Assembly: GCA_011033025.1 (NCBI GenBank)
Contig: WFMF01000285.1
Location: 124,001-188,000 of the forward strand
Length of the DNA stretch: 64,000 bases
Source of the DNA: Beroe forskalii
Taxonomy: Eukaryota > Ctenophora > Nuda > Beroida > Beroidae
Direction of reading: 5' to 3'
Positions 11,101 through 24,300 of this stretch are shown here, in pieces. Numbering within the stretch: position 1 is the first letter of the stretch; every line of letters begins with the position of its first letter. Position numbers and translations under genes: made by a program. Below the pieces are notes generated by a model. The model worked only from the letters and a program-made list of their open reading frames with translations. It did not search any database and had not been told where the DNA came from.

Positions 11101-14009
11101 AGATGAGATGTCGCCCACCCTCTGCAATGCTATTCATAATAATTCATCGTCTCTAAGTCTCTTTCGCTCTCCCAGTTTGAGAAGCCGAAGCAAAGCACAG
11201 AACTGCGACAATGCGGCACGTTGCTGAAGGAGCTGCTGGGGAGGAAACACAAACACAACGCCTGGCCTTTCTACCACCCTGTAGATCATGTGGCACTGGG
11301 CTTACATGACTACCTGACCGTCATCAAGCAACCAATGGATCTGGGAACTGTCAAGGTAGGGAAAAAAAGGAATGCGCTTCAGCAGGGGGTTCACTGTTGC
11401 AATTCACGAGATAATTTCATCAGATTAATATCGTTCTACTGTTCAACGTGCCGAAGTTATGGGAGTAATTGAACTGGGGAATGGTTGCAAGTTTTTTATA
11501 CCTTTATTTTGCATAGATTTGGACTATCTTTTCCGCAGGGTAAGCTAGAGAAGGGGGAGTACGCCAATGAGTCGGAGTTTGGGGCGGACGTGAGGCTGAT
11601 ATTCGCTAACTGCTACCAGTACAACCCTCCTGGACATGACGTTGTGACCATGGCTAAAGATATCGAGGTAAGGAGATAGCCAATGAGAGTTAATCTGCTG
11701 TTTTATTCTTGAAGTTATCTTAATTAAACCAATGAGTTTCTAAACTTGTTTATTTATTTGTTAATTGATGTTATTCTGACAAAACACGCAAAATAAGATT
11801 AATACCAGGATAATCTCCTCAGAGTGTTTTTGAAGCCCGCTTCAAGAAGATCACTGAGCAAGCCGTTGCGCGGCAAAACAGAAAGTCGAACTCCTCCGAA
11901 TCAGCAAAAGCCGCTAAAACAGCAGCTGCGGCGCTGATCCAACCTCCAAACACCCCTCATATGGCATCACCCGTCACCTCGCCAGTGCTCAGTTCCCCGC
12001 CCCCTCCCTCCCCCTCCCCTAAGATGGTGTTCAAGTCACCGCCCCCGCAACAGAAGACGCCTCTCTTCCAGCGCCCATCGTCCTGGACTCGCCCATGACA
12101 GCGGACAGCTCGAGTGATGCTGAGTCCGAGTCTGAGCTGGACCTGTCTTATGATAACACTATCAAGGACTTGAAGGGACAGGTCAGATCGCATTTCTAAT
12201 CACTTATAAGACTTGTGGAAATGAATGGGAAAACTGAATTTCGATGCTCTAATTTATCTCAGTTTTTATTTATTTTCTTGATAAGGTATCGAAATAAATA
12301 ATTCATGATTATCCCTCCCGCAGATGAAAATATTCGAGCAACAGATCGAGTTACTCAGGAAACTGAAAGCCAAGCAAAAGAAAGCTAAAACCAGCGGCAC
12401 CCACAAGACGCCGAGCAAGCCACAGCCCCTCCCGCCCCCTCCACAGCCACTCCCGCCCCCTCAAGTCCTCCACCCCGTCCCCGCCCCAGTTCCCGTGATC
12501 AGTGCCCCGCCCATCCCCCAACCCATCATCCCGCAACCTCCCATGGTCCTGCAGCCTCCCCCGCCTCCTGTACAACCTGTCCTACCTCCTCCACCCAAAC
12601 CTAAAGCTCCCAGGAAACCCAGAGAACCTAAAACTCCTAAAGAACCTAAGAAACCCAGAGCCCCCAAACAGCCCCGTGTCAATAAGCGAGCTCCTAAGAA
12701 GTCTGTCGAATCAGAGTGAGTTCCTTACAGTAGTCGAATACCATGTAAAATTGATATAAAATCAATGAGCCTGTCTTGAAATTTGTATGAAATTGATGTA
12801 CTTGATGTAGATGGTTTGAGCGCATCACTGTCTTATATTCCCTCTCTAGGCTCTAATACCATTGTATTTAAGGCGTGCCACTTCTGTCACTACTCTCAGC
12901 ATTCCCCATCTAGGCTCTAATCCCCATGTTTTTAGGCGTATCACCACGGCTACCGCCACCTCCACCACGCCCACAATCCGTGAGGAGGACTGCAAGCCCA
13001 TGACGTACGACGAGAAGCGGCAGCTCTCTCAGAACATCAACCAGTTGCCAGGGGACAAGTTGGGCAAAGTGGTGCTCATCATTCAGAGCAGGGAGCCGAA
13101 CTTGCAGGTAAGTTTGTCGTTTGTGGACAAGTCAAAGATTCATTCTAATTTCTACAATGGTTAGAGTGTGAACGTGCGTGATTGTGTAGCATGAAACTCT
13201 GCGCGCACATGGAATCATGCGCTAGCTGCGCCATATTTTGATCAACCTCGAATTTTAACGTCAAGACTCTGAAATCTGGGTTCTCTTTAGGGTCAGGACA
13301 CGAACCCAGAAGAGATCGAGATTGACTTCGACACCCTCAAGCCCTCTACTTTGCGGGAACTTCAGAAATACACAGACGATTGTCTGAAAGAGCAGAAGAA
13401 GATACCACGTCAGTAGCACACTTGTATAGTATCCTGTGTAGTACCACGTGTAGTCACAATACGATATGTCGTTCGTTTGAATGACACAACTTTTTTCATT
13501 GATAAATCTTTTAGTTTTAATTGATTGTTTCAACCTTCATATGTATTTTCCATCCTCAATTGTTCTACAAAAAGCGCTATCCTTGTTTTCTTTGCAGCTC
13601 TGAAGAAAACGGTGGGGCTCCGGCCAGATGAGAAGCTGAAGAAGCGGGAGGAATTAGAGCAGAGGTTAAAGGACACCAGTACCAGCTCCAAGTGCGGAAA
13701 AAGACAGAAATGTGAGTTTGTCCGAGTGCTCCTTGAAGCACTCGAAGATTTAAGATATCCTGCCCCCTTTGTCACCACGGTCATACTTTAATTATAATTT
13801 ATCTATCTTCTATAAATCAGTCTAGAAAGTCACATCACTCTCCTATCTGATTGTTCGTGCAACAGTTTTTTTTAATTTTTAATCGTTCCATACAATTTGC
13901 GCTATGCCCTGACACCTTGCTCCCATCCGCAGCGGTGCAGAACATGTCCCGACTGAGTTCCAGCTCGAGTTCCGGCAGCGACAGCGACTCTTCAGATGAA
14001 GAGATGTGA
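8185..14009 (+). CDS. BET-family double-bromodomain protein (BRD2/3/4-like)
   Basis: Fifteen coding exons with GT-AG borders: 8185-8403, 8633-8797, 8945-9091, 9546-9617, 9803-9911, 10103-10200, 10713-10799, 11176-11355, 11539-11667, 11823-12181, 12324-12715, 12936-13107, 13291-13408, 13598-13711, 13933-14009 (about 810 aa). Bromodomain 1 (exons 2-4) has WPF in [10 protein letters not shown] and the acetyl-lysine-binding Asn in DNCFLYNK. Then come the BET motif [11 protein letters not shown] (exon 6), bromodomain 2 (exons 8-10, [10 protein letters not shown] and [12 protein letters not shown]), a coiled motif B (exon 11), a Pro/Lys-rich linker, the ET domain (exons 12-13, [12 protein letters not shown] and [17 protein letters not shown]) and a C-terminal Ser-rich SEED-like tail. 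BET proteins read acetylated histones and recruit transcription machinery in the nucleus. There is no long BRD4-type C-terminal motif, so this resembles the short form. All phases join except exon 10, which is 359 bp and needs one more base: the frame changes within a C-rich run at about 12025-12065. The exon set is otherwise intact, so the gene is probably functional. Confidence 0.97.
11019..11083. repeat. Degenerate telomere-like (TTAGGG) tract in BET intron 7
   Basis: Imperfect copies of GGTTAGGGTCAGGG-like hexamers lie inside the intron between BET exons 7 and 8. A second, opposite-strand tract lies at 54233-54323. The copies are too degenerate to be an active telomere and are probably interstitial or fortuitous. 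Confidence 0.5.
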
Positions 14010-17000
14010 AATCTTCATCCGCGCGCCACGTGACCTGCACGTGCGCACTCTCACGCGCTATGTGTCACGCACGTGACTTGATGTGCAACTCCAGTTCATT
14101 CTGACCCTGTTGTAGTTACCTTGAGAGTCATTGCTCTGTTGCGCCAAATAGCACTGTTCGATGTTCATTTCATGGTGTTACAGACAGAAAGCCCAGAGCC
14201 CTGATGATTTCCCCGATGAAATCAATTCGATGTTTCAGTTTGACTCCATCTGGCCATTTCAGATCATGTTGATACATTTGATATTGGACATTTCCAATGA
14301 ACTCTAGACTAACATTATTCTCGGATCCTTCTGTTGACTCCAGTATTTGCTTCAATTCGAGTTACGAAGTGTGCCAAATCTTCGAATATGCCCAAAGGTC
14401 CGACAGACCCTTTGATGGTAGCAAAGATACCACATTCGACTTTGCAATGCTTCGGACTTTGTAACATTCACTATTACTTCAGATTAAGGTTATGAGTCCC
14501 TACTGAAGATTTTTAGTCCCAGGTTTGGGATTCTAATTCAGAATACAGCAGAAAAGATAATCGCTTATTCCCTGAATTCTTGTCAAACTCTGGCGATCAT
14601 GTTGACCAGTTAAAAAACTGGCGTTATATTCTCACAATGAATAATGTTACATATAATATCATGCGTTGATGTCTTTTTAACTTACAATTTCTAAATCTTA
14701 GTACTACAAGTGTGATTATATTATTGTTATTGTTACATCGTTGTTATATAATTATTAATAGGTATTGCTCATGAGAACTCTGAACAGCTTCAAATGATTC
14801 CATATTCTGTAGCCCTGAGCTAGATGTAGTAACCGTTGTGTTCCGACCTACTTTAGACGGCGTACAGACAGATTGATTACAGGATGAGGTGGGCTCGAAA
14901 AAACGCGCGGATTTACTGTTCAAGCGCCTTTCTACATAGATTCTGTCGAAAGCACACAATGCTCGTCTTTTTCGAGCCCTCCGGTAATAGAGCGGTCTTC
15001 ACACATATGCGTATTATGCACTCCTGTGCTGACAATGCGGCGTAAACTAGGTCGGGACACCATGATAGTGTATACCACTAATCCGCTCATACTACAGACG
15101 ATTATACCAGCGTTTATATGATTGCATTAAATTCCGATTTAGACATTTTAAGAATTTCTCAAGCTCCCATCATGTGACCAGCACTTCCTGCACAATTTGC
15201 TTGTATGAATGTCACCTTCAGATTGCAGCATACGATGAACATGAAAGAGAACATTTTCATTCACTAAAATTAATGATACTGATCAGAGATCTTAATATTA
15301 TAGTCATTTTCAATGTTAGAGAATAAAATTTCTAATCCATTTATTTGCCACCATATTTTAATCCTAAGTATTTGCTATCTAGGGGGCACCGGTCTTGGAA
15401 GAAATGATATTATGTAAGATATTTATCGGGAATTTCAGGGAATTTTCTTGTGTTTGCTTTCTGGTTATGATATCAACTTTTAAAATTTAATAATGTTATT
15501 CCGTTTGAAAGAATGCACCATTATTCTTAACATCAAAAATGCAATCACAGTCGTTTTATAAAGTCACCTTGATTCCAGACGTGTGAAGTTAAATTAAAAA
15601 TTTTGAAGTGATTGCATTGCTGATTGTAACTTATTTGGGTTTATATATTTTTCGCTAAAATCGCTACTTTAGGGAACTATGAACTACGATTTTTATACTT
15701 ATAATATAGAAAGTAATTAAGATTGATTTGTTGAACATTACATTCAGATTAGTATTTATGATGCTCAACATGGGTTGTGAATATATCCCCATATATGAAT
15801 AGTAGATAACACCAAATATTATATTTATAGTTTAGAAAGGAGTCGTTCACATCTTGGTCATACGTAATCAATTTGTTGGCAATTCATCCAACCCCGCACA
15901 AGAATAAAGGCACCCCCTCAATCCAATAAAATAACCTGTGGAGTAATCATTTCAAAATGGAATTTCCCCCCCCCCCCCCTTGCTGATTACGTAACATGTG
16001 AATGATCCCTAACGACAGAGAATGGACTACACAACATTAATTTCAATATGCATTTATATTTTTGCATCTGGGGACAATGCACATTGCAATTCAAATTGTC
16101 ACGGTTGACTAGATTTGGGGATTTAATCACTGATTGAAATTGGTGATGTGGACAGGGAATATCAAAGGTTTGCCTCGGGCTTTGATTTTGATATTCAACG
16201 TTTAATTCCCACTCAAAATTTCTCGATTCGTTCTCTGTTGTGCAGTACCTCTTAAATGATATATTATATGTAAACTTGAATATTATAGCTCAATTATACT
16301 CCAGACTATGATAATATTTCTCCTCCCCTCTCACCTTTTTAAAGATGGCATTGATGAGGGTTAGAAATGGACAAGTTGTGAAAATGCTTCTTCCCTTTAT
16401 AATGATCCGATACCTTTATAACGGGGTATCGTTGAGGCCCTTAGCGTGAAACCGAGTGGCAATCTCCGTGAAATATAAGAAAAATGACCTCTATACATTT
16501 ATTTTAGGTCAGCTTTAACTACTGATTACCAATGGTGTGTTCAAATCGACTGTGCATTATGCAATAGATGACTCGAAACAACAGAAAATTAAAATAAATA
16601 TAAACACAAATGTATCCAACCACTAAATTTTGGGTCGTTTTGGAAGCTGTAGGACATGTCTTACGTCCGTTAAATTAGGTTAGTGAAATCTTCGTCCGTA
16701 AAATATGTCCGCTCAGGAAGATAACCTGTTGTTTTATACTATTATTTGGGTATTTCAGTCATGCTTATTAGCGGAATGGCTGCCGGCTCCTTTCCGGAGA
16801 GTGAAATTAAGGGGCCTTCATTATCGACAATGACGAAAAAAAATAATTAACACCTAGCGCTTTTGCTTATTTCGATTAAAAGTAAAATGAGGAGCATGAC
16901 TATATTAGGGTTTTTGGTTTGCCATGGTTTGATACAGAAAAAAAGACCTTTCAAGCGCGGTGTGTTACGAACCGCCAAGGCACTTTTTGCAGCGTGTGGT

Positions 17001-17400
17001 AGTTGTGCTAATGTGCTCTTTATTCTAAGCAAACGCATATTTGCACGCTATCAGTCACACGCCGCGTGACAACGCGTCGTGATGCGCCGCGCAGGAGCGT
17101 TCAAGACACCGCAGTTATATATTATTATTATTAACAAAGGTATGCAGTGCGAAGAATAACAATCTGTATAGCGTATCAATTAAAATGTGTAATGTATTGT
17201 TATATTGGTCCTGCTATTATATCAATTATAGCTCCAGACATTTCGGTGCACTAGACCCAAGGTAATCGTGACGTAATCATATGAGATGTAACGTCGCGAT
17301 AAGCCTGAGTTTTATTTGTAAGTTTTTATCATGATCTCCACTGTAATATAATATTTAAATATTTCAAGTCATATTTCTCTTTTTATTGGCTCCATACCGG
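14010..17400. other. Long spacer 3' of BET, no gene recognised
   Basis: AT-rich unique sequence. A possible poly(A) signal AATAAA lies at 15322-15327, about 1.3 kb after the BET stop, which would imply a long 3' UTR. A C14 homopolymer lies at 15966-15979. A motif close to GATTACGTAACATGTGAATG with ATCCCTAA nearby (15984-16012) recurs in variant form near 20060-20220 and 54720-54870, marking an old dispersed repeat. No ORF with protein character or paired splice sites was found. Confidence 0.5.
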
Positions 17401-17424
17401 CCTCGGAACCTAAGTTACGTTGAG

Positions 17425-18112
17425 GTAAATTTGATGGCGTTACGCTGCTATAACTGCGTTACGCTGTTTTAACTATAACGGTGTTACGCTGATATAACAG
17501 CTATAACGGCGTTACGCTGCTATAACGGCGTTATGCTGCTAGTGCTATAACAGCGTTACGCTGCTATAACAGCGTTACGCAATAGCGTTACGCTGCTATA
17601 ACAGCGTTACGCAATAGCGTTACGCTGCTGTAACAGCGTTACGCTGCTGTAACAGCGTTACGCTGCTATAACAGCGTTACGCTGCCGAAACAGCGTTACG
17701 CTGCTATAACAGCGTTGCGCTGCTATAACAGCGTTGCGCTGCTATAACAGCATTACGCTGCTATGACAGCGTTGCGCTGCTATAACAGCATTACGCTGAT
17801 ATGACAGCGTTACGCTGCTATAACAGCATTACGTTGCTATGACAGCGTTGCGCTGCTATAACAGCATTACGCTGATATGACAGCGTTACGCTGCTATAAC
17901 AGCGTCACGCTGCTATAACAGCGTTACGCAATAGCGTTACGCTGCTATAACAGCGTTACGCAATAGCGTTACGCTGCTATAACAGCGTTACGCAATAGCG
18001 TTACGCTGCTATAACAGCGTTACGCAATAGCGTTACGCTGCAATAACAGCGTTACGCTGCTATAACAGCGTTACGCTGCTATAACAGCGTTACACTGCTA
18101 TAACAGCGTTAC
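17425..18112. repeat. 19-bp minisatellite (GCGTTACGCTGCTATAACA)
   Basis: Head-to-tail copies of a 19-bp unit. Many copies pair with a shorter GCGTTACGCAATA-type unit, making a longer 32-bp repeat around 17570-17640 and 17920-18040. It runs directly into the 23-bp array. Confidence 0.93.
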
Positions 18113-19383
18113 ACGAACGCGTAACGCTGCGTTACACGAGCGCGTAACGCTGCGTTACACGAGCGCGTAACGCTGCGTTACACGAGCGCGTAACGCTGCG
18201 TTACACGAGCGCGTAACGCTGCGTTACACGAGCGCGTAACGCTGCGTTACACGAGCGCGTAACGCTGCGTTACACGAGCGCGTAACGCTGCGTTACACGA
18301 GCGCGTAACGCTGCGTTACACGAGCGCGTAACGCTGCGTTACACGAGCGATTAACGCTGCCTTACATACGAGCGAGGAGCCAGTAACGCTGCGTTACACG
18401 AGCGCGTAACGCTGCGTTACATAAGCGCATAACACTGCGTTACAATTACATGAGCGCATAACACTGCGTTACACGAGCGCGTAACGCTGCATTGCATTAC
18501 ATGAGCGCATAACACTGCGTTACACGAGCGCGTAACGCTGTGTTACACGAGTGCGTAACGCTGCGTTTCACGAGCGCGTAACGCTGCGTTACACGAGCGC
18601 GTAACGCTGCGTTACACGAGCGCGTAACGCTGCGTTACACGAGCGCGTAACGCTGCGTTACACGAGCGCGTAACGCTGCGTTACACGAGCGCGTAACGCT
18701 GCGTTACACGAGCGCGTAACGCTGCGTTATAACGCTGCGTTACACGAGCGCGTAACGCTGCGTTACACGAGCGCGTAACGCTGCGTTACACGAGCGCGTA
18801 ACGCTGCGTTACACGAGCGCGTAACGCTGCGTTTCACGAGCGATTAACGCTGCCTTACATACGAGCGAGTAACGCTGCGTTACATACGAGCCAGTAACGC
18901 TGCGTTACACGAGCGCGTAACGCTGCGTTACATAAGCGCATAACACTGCGTTACAATTACATGAGCGCATAACACTGCGTTACACGAGCGCGTAACGCTG
19001 CATTACATGAGCGCATAACACTGCGTTACACGAGCGCGTAACGCTGTGTTACACGAGTGCGTAACGCTGCGTTTCACGAGCGCGTAACGCTGCGTTACAC
19101 GAGCGCGTAACGCTGCGTTACACGAGCGCGTAACGCTGCGTTACACGAGCGCGTAACGCTGCGTTACACGAGCGCGTAACGCTGCGTTACACGAGCGCGT
19201 AACGCTGCGTTACACGAGCGCGTAACGCTGCGTTACACGAGCGCGTAACGCTGCGTTACACGAGCGCGTAACGCTGCGTTACACGAGCGCGTAACGCTGC
19301 GTTACACGAGCGCGTAACGCTGCGTTACACGAGCGCGTAACGCTGCGTTATATTACACGAGCACGTAACGCTGCGTTACACGA
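18105..19383. repeat. 23-bp array with an inverted-repeat unit
   Basis: About 55 copies of a 23-bp unit of the form GCGTTAC-ACGAGCGC-GTAACGC plus T. The GCGTTAC and GTAACGC ends are perfect 7-bp inverted repeats, so every unit can fold. A variant block at about 18348-18570 (with ATAAGCGCATAACACTGCG-type units) recurs at about 18838-19075, showing a roughly 500-bp duplication inside the array. Decayed units reappear at 19750-19850. Confidence 0.93.
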
Positions 19384-20266
19384 TTTTAACTCTTTTAAAT
19401 TTAACGTTTCTATCTTTTCTCAGTAATTTTGCCCTTTTTGTCAAGAACCACTTTTGTAGTTTCGTTTCGAGCCCATTCATTTCGTCTCACATTTTCTCTT
19501 GAAATTTTGTTAAATTATTAAATTGAGTTAGGGATTTTATTTGTATTTGGTAACTTTGGCACTTTTAAAATTTTGTTATTATAGTTAGTTAGTGTTAATT
19601 TTTCTATTTGTAACTTGGGCTCATATAATTTGATGGACTCTTATGATTTGATGCAATTAATGTATTTTGTCCAAACAGAGGTGTTAGTGCCTATTTGGAC
19701 TATATTTGTTTAATTCCTGTTTAATTCCTGTTTAATTCCTGTTTAATTCCACGAGCGCGTAACGCTGCGTTACACGAGCGTACCAACGAGTTGCACGAGC
19801 GTACCAACGAGTTACACGAGCGTAACATCGCGTTAAACGAGCCTAACAATGTGTTAGATGAAAACAAAATATTCATTTTCAAAATAATTATGAAAGAAAT
19901 AAAATTCAATATGAATGAATAACAAATATAAATCACACTGGGCTGTTGAATTTAGTAAAACGACTTTTTAAGTAACTGACAGCTACATATTTTTCTGAAT
20001 ATCTTTACAGTGTCACACTCAGTCTTACTGTCAGATTGGCACTTTCAAGCGAGTTCACATATTACGTAATCACCTAGGGGGGATCGGGGTTTCTGAATGA
20101 TTACGTTACATGTTATTGTTATTGTAAGAGATACAACTACTATAAACTTGATTATGAGGAGGAGGGGAGGGATTAAAATCGGTCAAAAATTGATTACGTA
20201 ATATGTGAACGATCCCTAAACCTAAATGAATGAAATTTTCGTCTACAGTTCAATGTACCACATCTC
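19384..20266. other. AT-rich spacer with decayed array remnants
   Basis: The sequence is mostly T-rich and unique. An 11-bp TTTAATTCCTG repeat (about 4 copies) lies at 19708-19748, and degraded CACGAGCGTACCAACGAGTT units follow to about 19850. ATTACGTAAT-type dispersed repeat pieces lie at 20060-20220. No gene was seen. Confidence 0.5.
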
Positions 20267-21567
20267 CTACTCATAATACAGTCCGAAAACAACCCCCACT
20301 GCGAAGAAAGTCTCGCTGCTGAACTCCCAAGAAGCGAATTTGTCAGTGGGCGTGTACCACATGCACCTGGACGCTATCTGGATGGCCTGGGAGTGCTTGG
20401 GGCCCATGGTTACCATCACGACTATCTTGTACCTGCCGAAGTGAAGATGTGAGATGAATGCCGGCGTGGAGTGGCTGAATGATACTGATTTAATTTTCAC
20501 CAACCCATAAGTTGAACATTGAATAGATACACAGCTTAAATTGCTGACCAGTATTTCCATTGGGCAGGTCTTACAAAAGAATCAACTGATAATGGGGGTG
20601 GCAAGTTATCACTCCCATCGAAAACTTTGAAGTATCAGTTATCGAATGAGATTCAGAAACAGTGCACTACAGTGCGATACAGCAACAAATGTATCAACAT
20701 CAAGTAGGTAGAATGTCATTACAACACAACGAGCATTTTGGGCATACGAGATATCGGACTGACGATGGATTTACACCCCCAATATAACTTAATCACAACC
20801 TGTTGTTGAAAGAGAGGTCCTGTTTGACCTGTGTCTTGATCTGTTCACTGAGCTGTATGGAGAGAAGTCTGAAGCCATCTGATGAGTATTTGAGAAGGGT
20901 AGACCAAGTTAAGATTGTCGTGAATATATAAGTGCAAATGTTAAATATTGGCCATGGGCAAATAAAAATAAACATTTGAAACCGATAAAATTGCTTGAAT
21001 CGTGCTATTAATTTTGCGGGTACAGATATAATCAAAAAAGAAAAAAAAACACTCACTCGGCTCAGGAGACCGAGACTCATACTCACTTGATATTTTCAAG
21101 TTTCTGAATGAAGACTGATTTGATAATCTCCCTGATCCGCTTAACTGAAAAGTGCTGGTGAGGGAATGGCTCCAACTGGTACGTGTTTTCCAGAACCGTC
21201 TGAAGAGGAGAGGGGATTCAGGATAATGGTATTGAGGACAGAAGTGAGGATAGTAATGTAAATGAGGATCCGATCAGAGGAAAGTAAAGCCATTATTTAG
21301 ATTATAGGCACCATACAGATATTTTAATTTTACTAGTTATTAGTCACTCTCAAGTTAGTTGTTAGTCATTCTCAAGTGTAAACCCCTCACCTGTGACTGC
21401 ACGTCCTCTGATGTGGTGGAGCCCTGGTTAGTGGACGCTGAGAGTCTCCGGTTCCCAACCAGCACTGACTTCTGGTGTTTGAGCGAGTGCGTTACGTCGC
21501 GTGAGGTGAGGTGCGTGACGTCACGTGAGGGAATTACCAGGGGCTCGTTTAGCTTGCCCTCCTGCAT
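20267..21567 (-). CDS. Tctex1-type dynein light chain (TCTEX1D/DYNLT-like)
   Basis: Four exons on the minus strand: 21567-21391, 21199-21087, 20889-20800 and 20432-20267, giving 182 codons with the stop. The Ser/Thr-rich N-terminus is followed by a Tctex1 domain that starts around ENTYQLEPFPHQHFS and runs through the helix KRIREIIKSVF. It ends with the strands of YKIVVMVTMGPKHSQ, SRCMWYTPTD and FFAVGVVFGLYYE. Length and motif order match the TCTEX1D subfamily, accessory light chains of axonemal or cytoplasmic dynein. Exon 2 ends in phase 2 (ATC AA, then GTGAGT), so exon 3 should start with the A before TACTCATCAGATGG. The two bases before that are AA, not AG. The nearest AG, 9 bp downstream, would shift the frame to an early stop. 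This acceptor may be mutated or misread. Exons 1 and 2 are duplicated, inverted, at 27.3-27.8 kb. Confidence 0.85.
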
Positions 21568-24184
21568 CTCTAGGAGGGATCAGGGGTTATAGTATTGGGG
21601 GAAAGGGGTGTCGAACGGTTTTGGGGTGCTATCCCAGGATTGGAATATTGTTATTCGAGTAGCAACGGGCAGAAAATTGTACGACTTGTGAACGAAAGGG
21701 GGTGGTCAACAGAGTATCAGTAAAGGCAGCAGAAGTAGCAAGATATGGCTTTGGCTAAAGCACGCAGATAACCTAACTCAGACGTATGCACGAAGTACAG
21801 TAAATATAAGCGGTGTTCTTCTCGTTTACTGCTATCGCTGCGTGCAAGGTGCACGTGCTCGGTCAGTAAGTTAGGAAAACCATGGAAACAGCTCAACACA
21901 CATCACGTGACCTGTCACGTGATACCACGTGGCCTGTCACGTGACATGACTACCGCACAAATTAATTGAGTAGCACATCTACCCCCGCTGAGATACGAGG
22001 CTACGGTAGCCATTTGTAACGGGATGTACTACAGGGGGTGACCAGGAACTGTATCTCATGTAGTCATGTAGACTTCACTTGGCATACTGTTACACTCTGT
22101 TACACTCATGTCTTGGGTAATACTGTCACACTCATTTCATGTGTCACGCATTTACACTCATTTCATGATCGCACTGCCACAGTCCACATTATCATGGCAT
22201 AAGTCAAATTGTCACACTAACGTCATAAGTCAAGCTGTCACACTAACTTAATAAGTCACACTCATGTCATAAGTCACACTCATGTCATATTTAGTCAAAC
22301 TCATGTCACTTACACTGTCACACTCATGTCATAGAATGCACTGCCATACTAAGTCACACTCATGTCATAGGTCACGCTTATAGTTATTCTAGTTCTACTC
22401 AGCTTTTTAGCTTTTACTCCAAAAACACGGCCAGGAAGTCGGTTGGAAGCTTTTACCTTCAGGTTCCCGGTATATGTGTGAGCCTCACACCGAAAACGGG
22501 CAAAACAAAAAGCCCTCCTTGTCTTATATTATCTGCTTTGAACTTCGTGAAGCAGACAAAGGAAGTCGTTCGTCTCTCATCACCATTACTCTGGAGCCAA
22601 GATCTGCTGTTCAGAGGGATTCCCGGAGTTTGCTCTACTCTGAATGTTAATCATATAATGCCCCCAACGTCTACTCCAAGTGGTGGTAATTACCCATGAT
22701 TTGTATCAGCCCATAATTTAAAGATCTTCATTTGTCTGCCCCTGGAATAAAGTAAGCGCGCGCGAACTTCCCTCCCTCCATCTTCTTCTTCTCTACCTGC
22801 TAGCTTCCTACACCCCGTGACACACTTTAAATGCTCATTATACCTCCAGGGGACCTCGCTTTGTGGGGCTTATGCTGGCTATTAAATCCTTAGTATTCAG
22901 GCACTGGTTTAGAGTGGGCTCTTCATAGTATAGTAGCCCCGGGGAGAGTGGGGCAAGAGAATCACACACCTATATTTGAGGGTTTGCCGTAATTACACGC
23001 TGCATTGGAGGGGGTATTAAATGCTTGGTACATGGGGGCCTAGTATAGTTCACTAGTTTCACGCACTGCGTGCTAATGATGCAGGGTGACCAAGCGTTTA
23101 CATTCTAATCGTGCTTGGCATTGCTTTTGTCAGAGTGAGAGAGGGTTTAACTTCTTTCTGAGGGTTGCACTAAGTCTTTTGCTAGCATTTAGGGGTGAAA
23201 GTGCCAGGAATCAATCCCCGACTCTCGATCCACTTCACTTTCAAAGACAGACTTTTGCCAAAACCACCAATAGATCGTTTTGACCCCCGAGCGGCATTGT
23301 ACATATCCATGTCATTTCAGAGAAATCTTTAAATCATTCAAAGACGGGAAAGACACACTTTTGTGAAAACCTCCGTTTAGTTAGATTGTTTTTATTGCCT
23401 AAACTTGGGAGCTTCTGCTGTTTTGTCGGTGATGTTGGATGAGACATTGAATACATTGTAGTCATACCATAGGTTAATATTCATTCTTCAAGAACAAAAA
23501 CAAGTTATCGAAATGAATCAGTTGATGAGCGGCTACAGAAGAATTTTTTAGGGTAATGATGAACATACCAGTCAGTAAAGCGAATTTTCTGCTTTTCTGA
23601 TTCTCCAAAGTCTAAATTTCGATTTTGTTCCTAGATCCTAGAAAATTGAGAGGCCCGGCCCCACGAACCAGGAGGAACTTCTGATATTAATCGACTATAT
23701 TTTAATAACTACCTTAGGAGGTGTATTTATATGGGATGAAATTTCGGTGTTTTAAATTTTGGTAAGTTGAAAATATGGGGATTTTTCAAGATTTACTCTT
23801 GTTAACATATGATAATGACGTCGAGTCGAAATTTCGTGGTGGGTGATAAAATGGGGATTTTTCTGAAAAATCCCCAAATTACAACCTTTATAAATAAACC
23901 TCCTAAGGTATGCTCATTGCTCATATTAAATATTCATTAATTAAACAAAGAGCAGAAGCAAAACAGCATTTGGCAATTATGAGCAATTATGTAAGTTATT
24001 AGCCTAATCGCTGACCATATTATTGATGGTTTACTAGGTATTTAATTAAAATCAATGGACACCGCTGCCACAGAAATTAAAGGCAATTAAAATTCATGAT
24101 TTCATAGCATGAATTTCGTGGATTGAGGGTCTCATACGCAGCTATTAAAACATTTTCCTTATTAATTGTTTAGTTACATCCAGT
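20903..24184. repeat. Left arm of a large inverted duplication
   Basis: The reverse complement of 24419-28130. Corresponding landmarks include Tctex1 exons 1-2, the CACGTGA-rich stretch near 21905, the GTCACACTCATGTCAT minisatellite, and GCCCCCAACGTCTACTCCAA near 22660. The inner end GTTACATCCAGT at 24173-24184 pairs with ACTGGATGTAAC at 24419-24430. The outer end lies in Tctex1 intron 2 at about 20903. The arms differ by scattered substitutions and indels, so the duplication is not recent. Beyond Tctex1, the arm (21.6-24.2 kb) holds no recognisable gene. Confidence 0.9.
22075..22375. repeat. Short minisatellite GTCACACTCATGTCATAA-like
   Basis: Irregular copies of an 18-22 bp unit with CACTCATGTCAT cores. 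The mirror copy in the other arm lies at about 26390-26710. Confidence 0.75.
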
Positions 24185-24300
24185 CATAGCTGCCAAACTT
24201 TAAAAATTCCTTGACAGGGCATAGAAATGGCCCAAAAAGCAGGGCAAATGCAGTGAAAAACAGGGCATATATGCCTATGTATCTTTTTGAAAAGTGTCGA

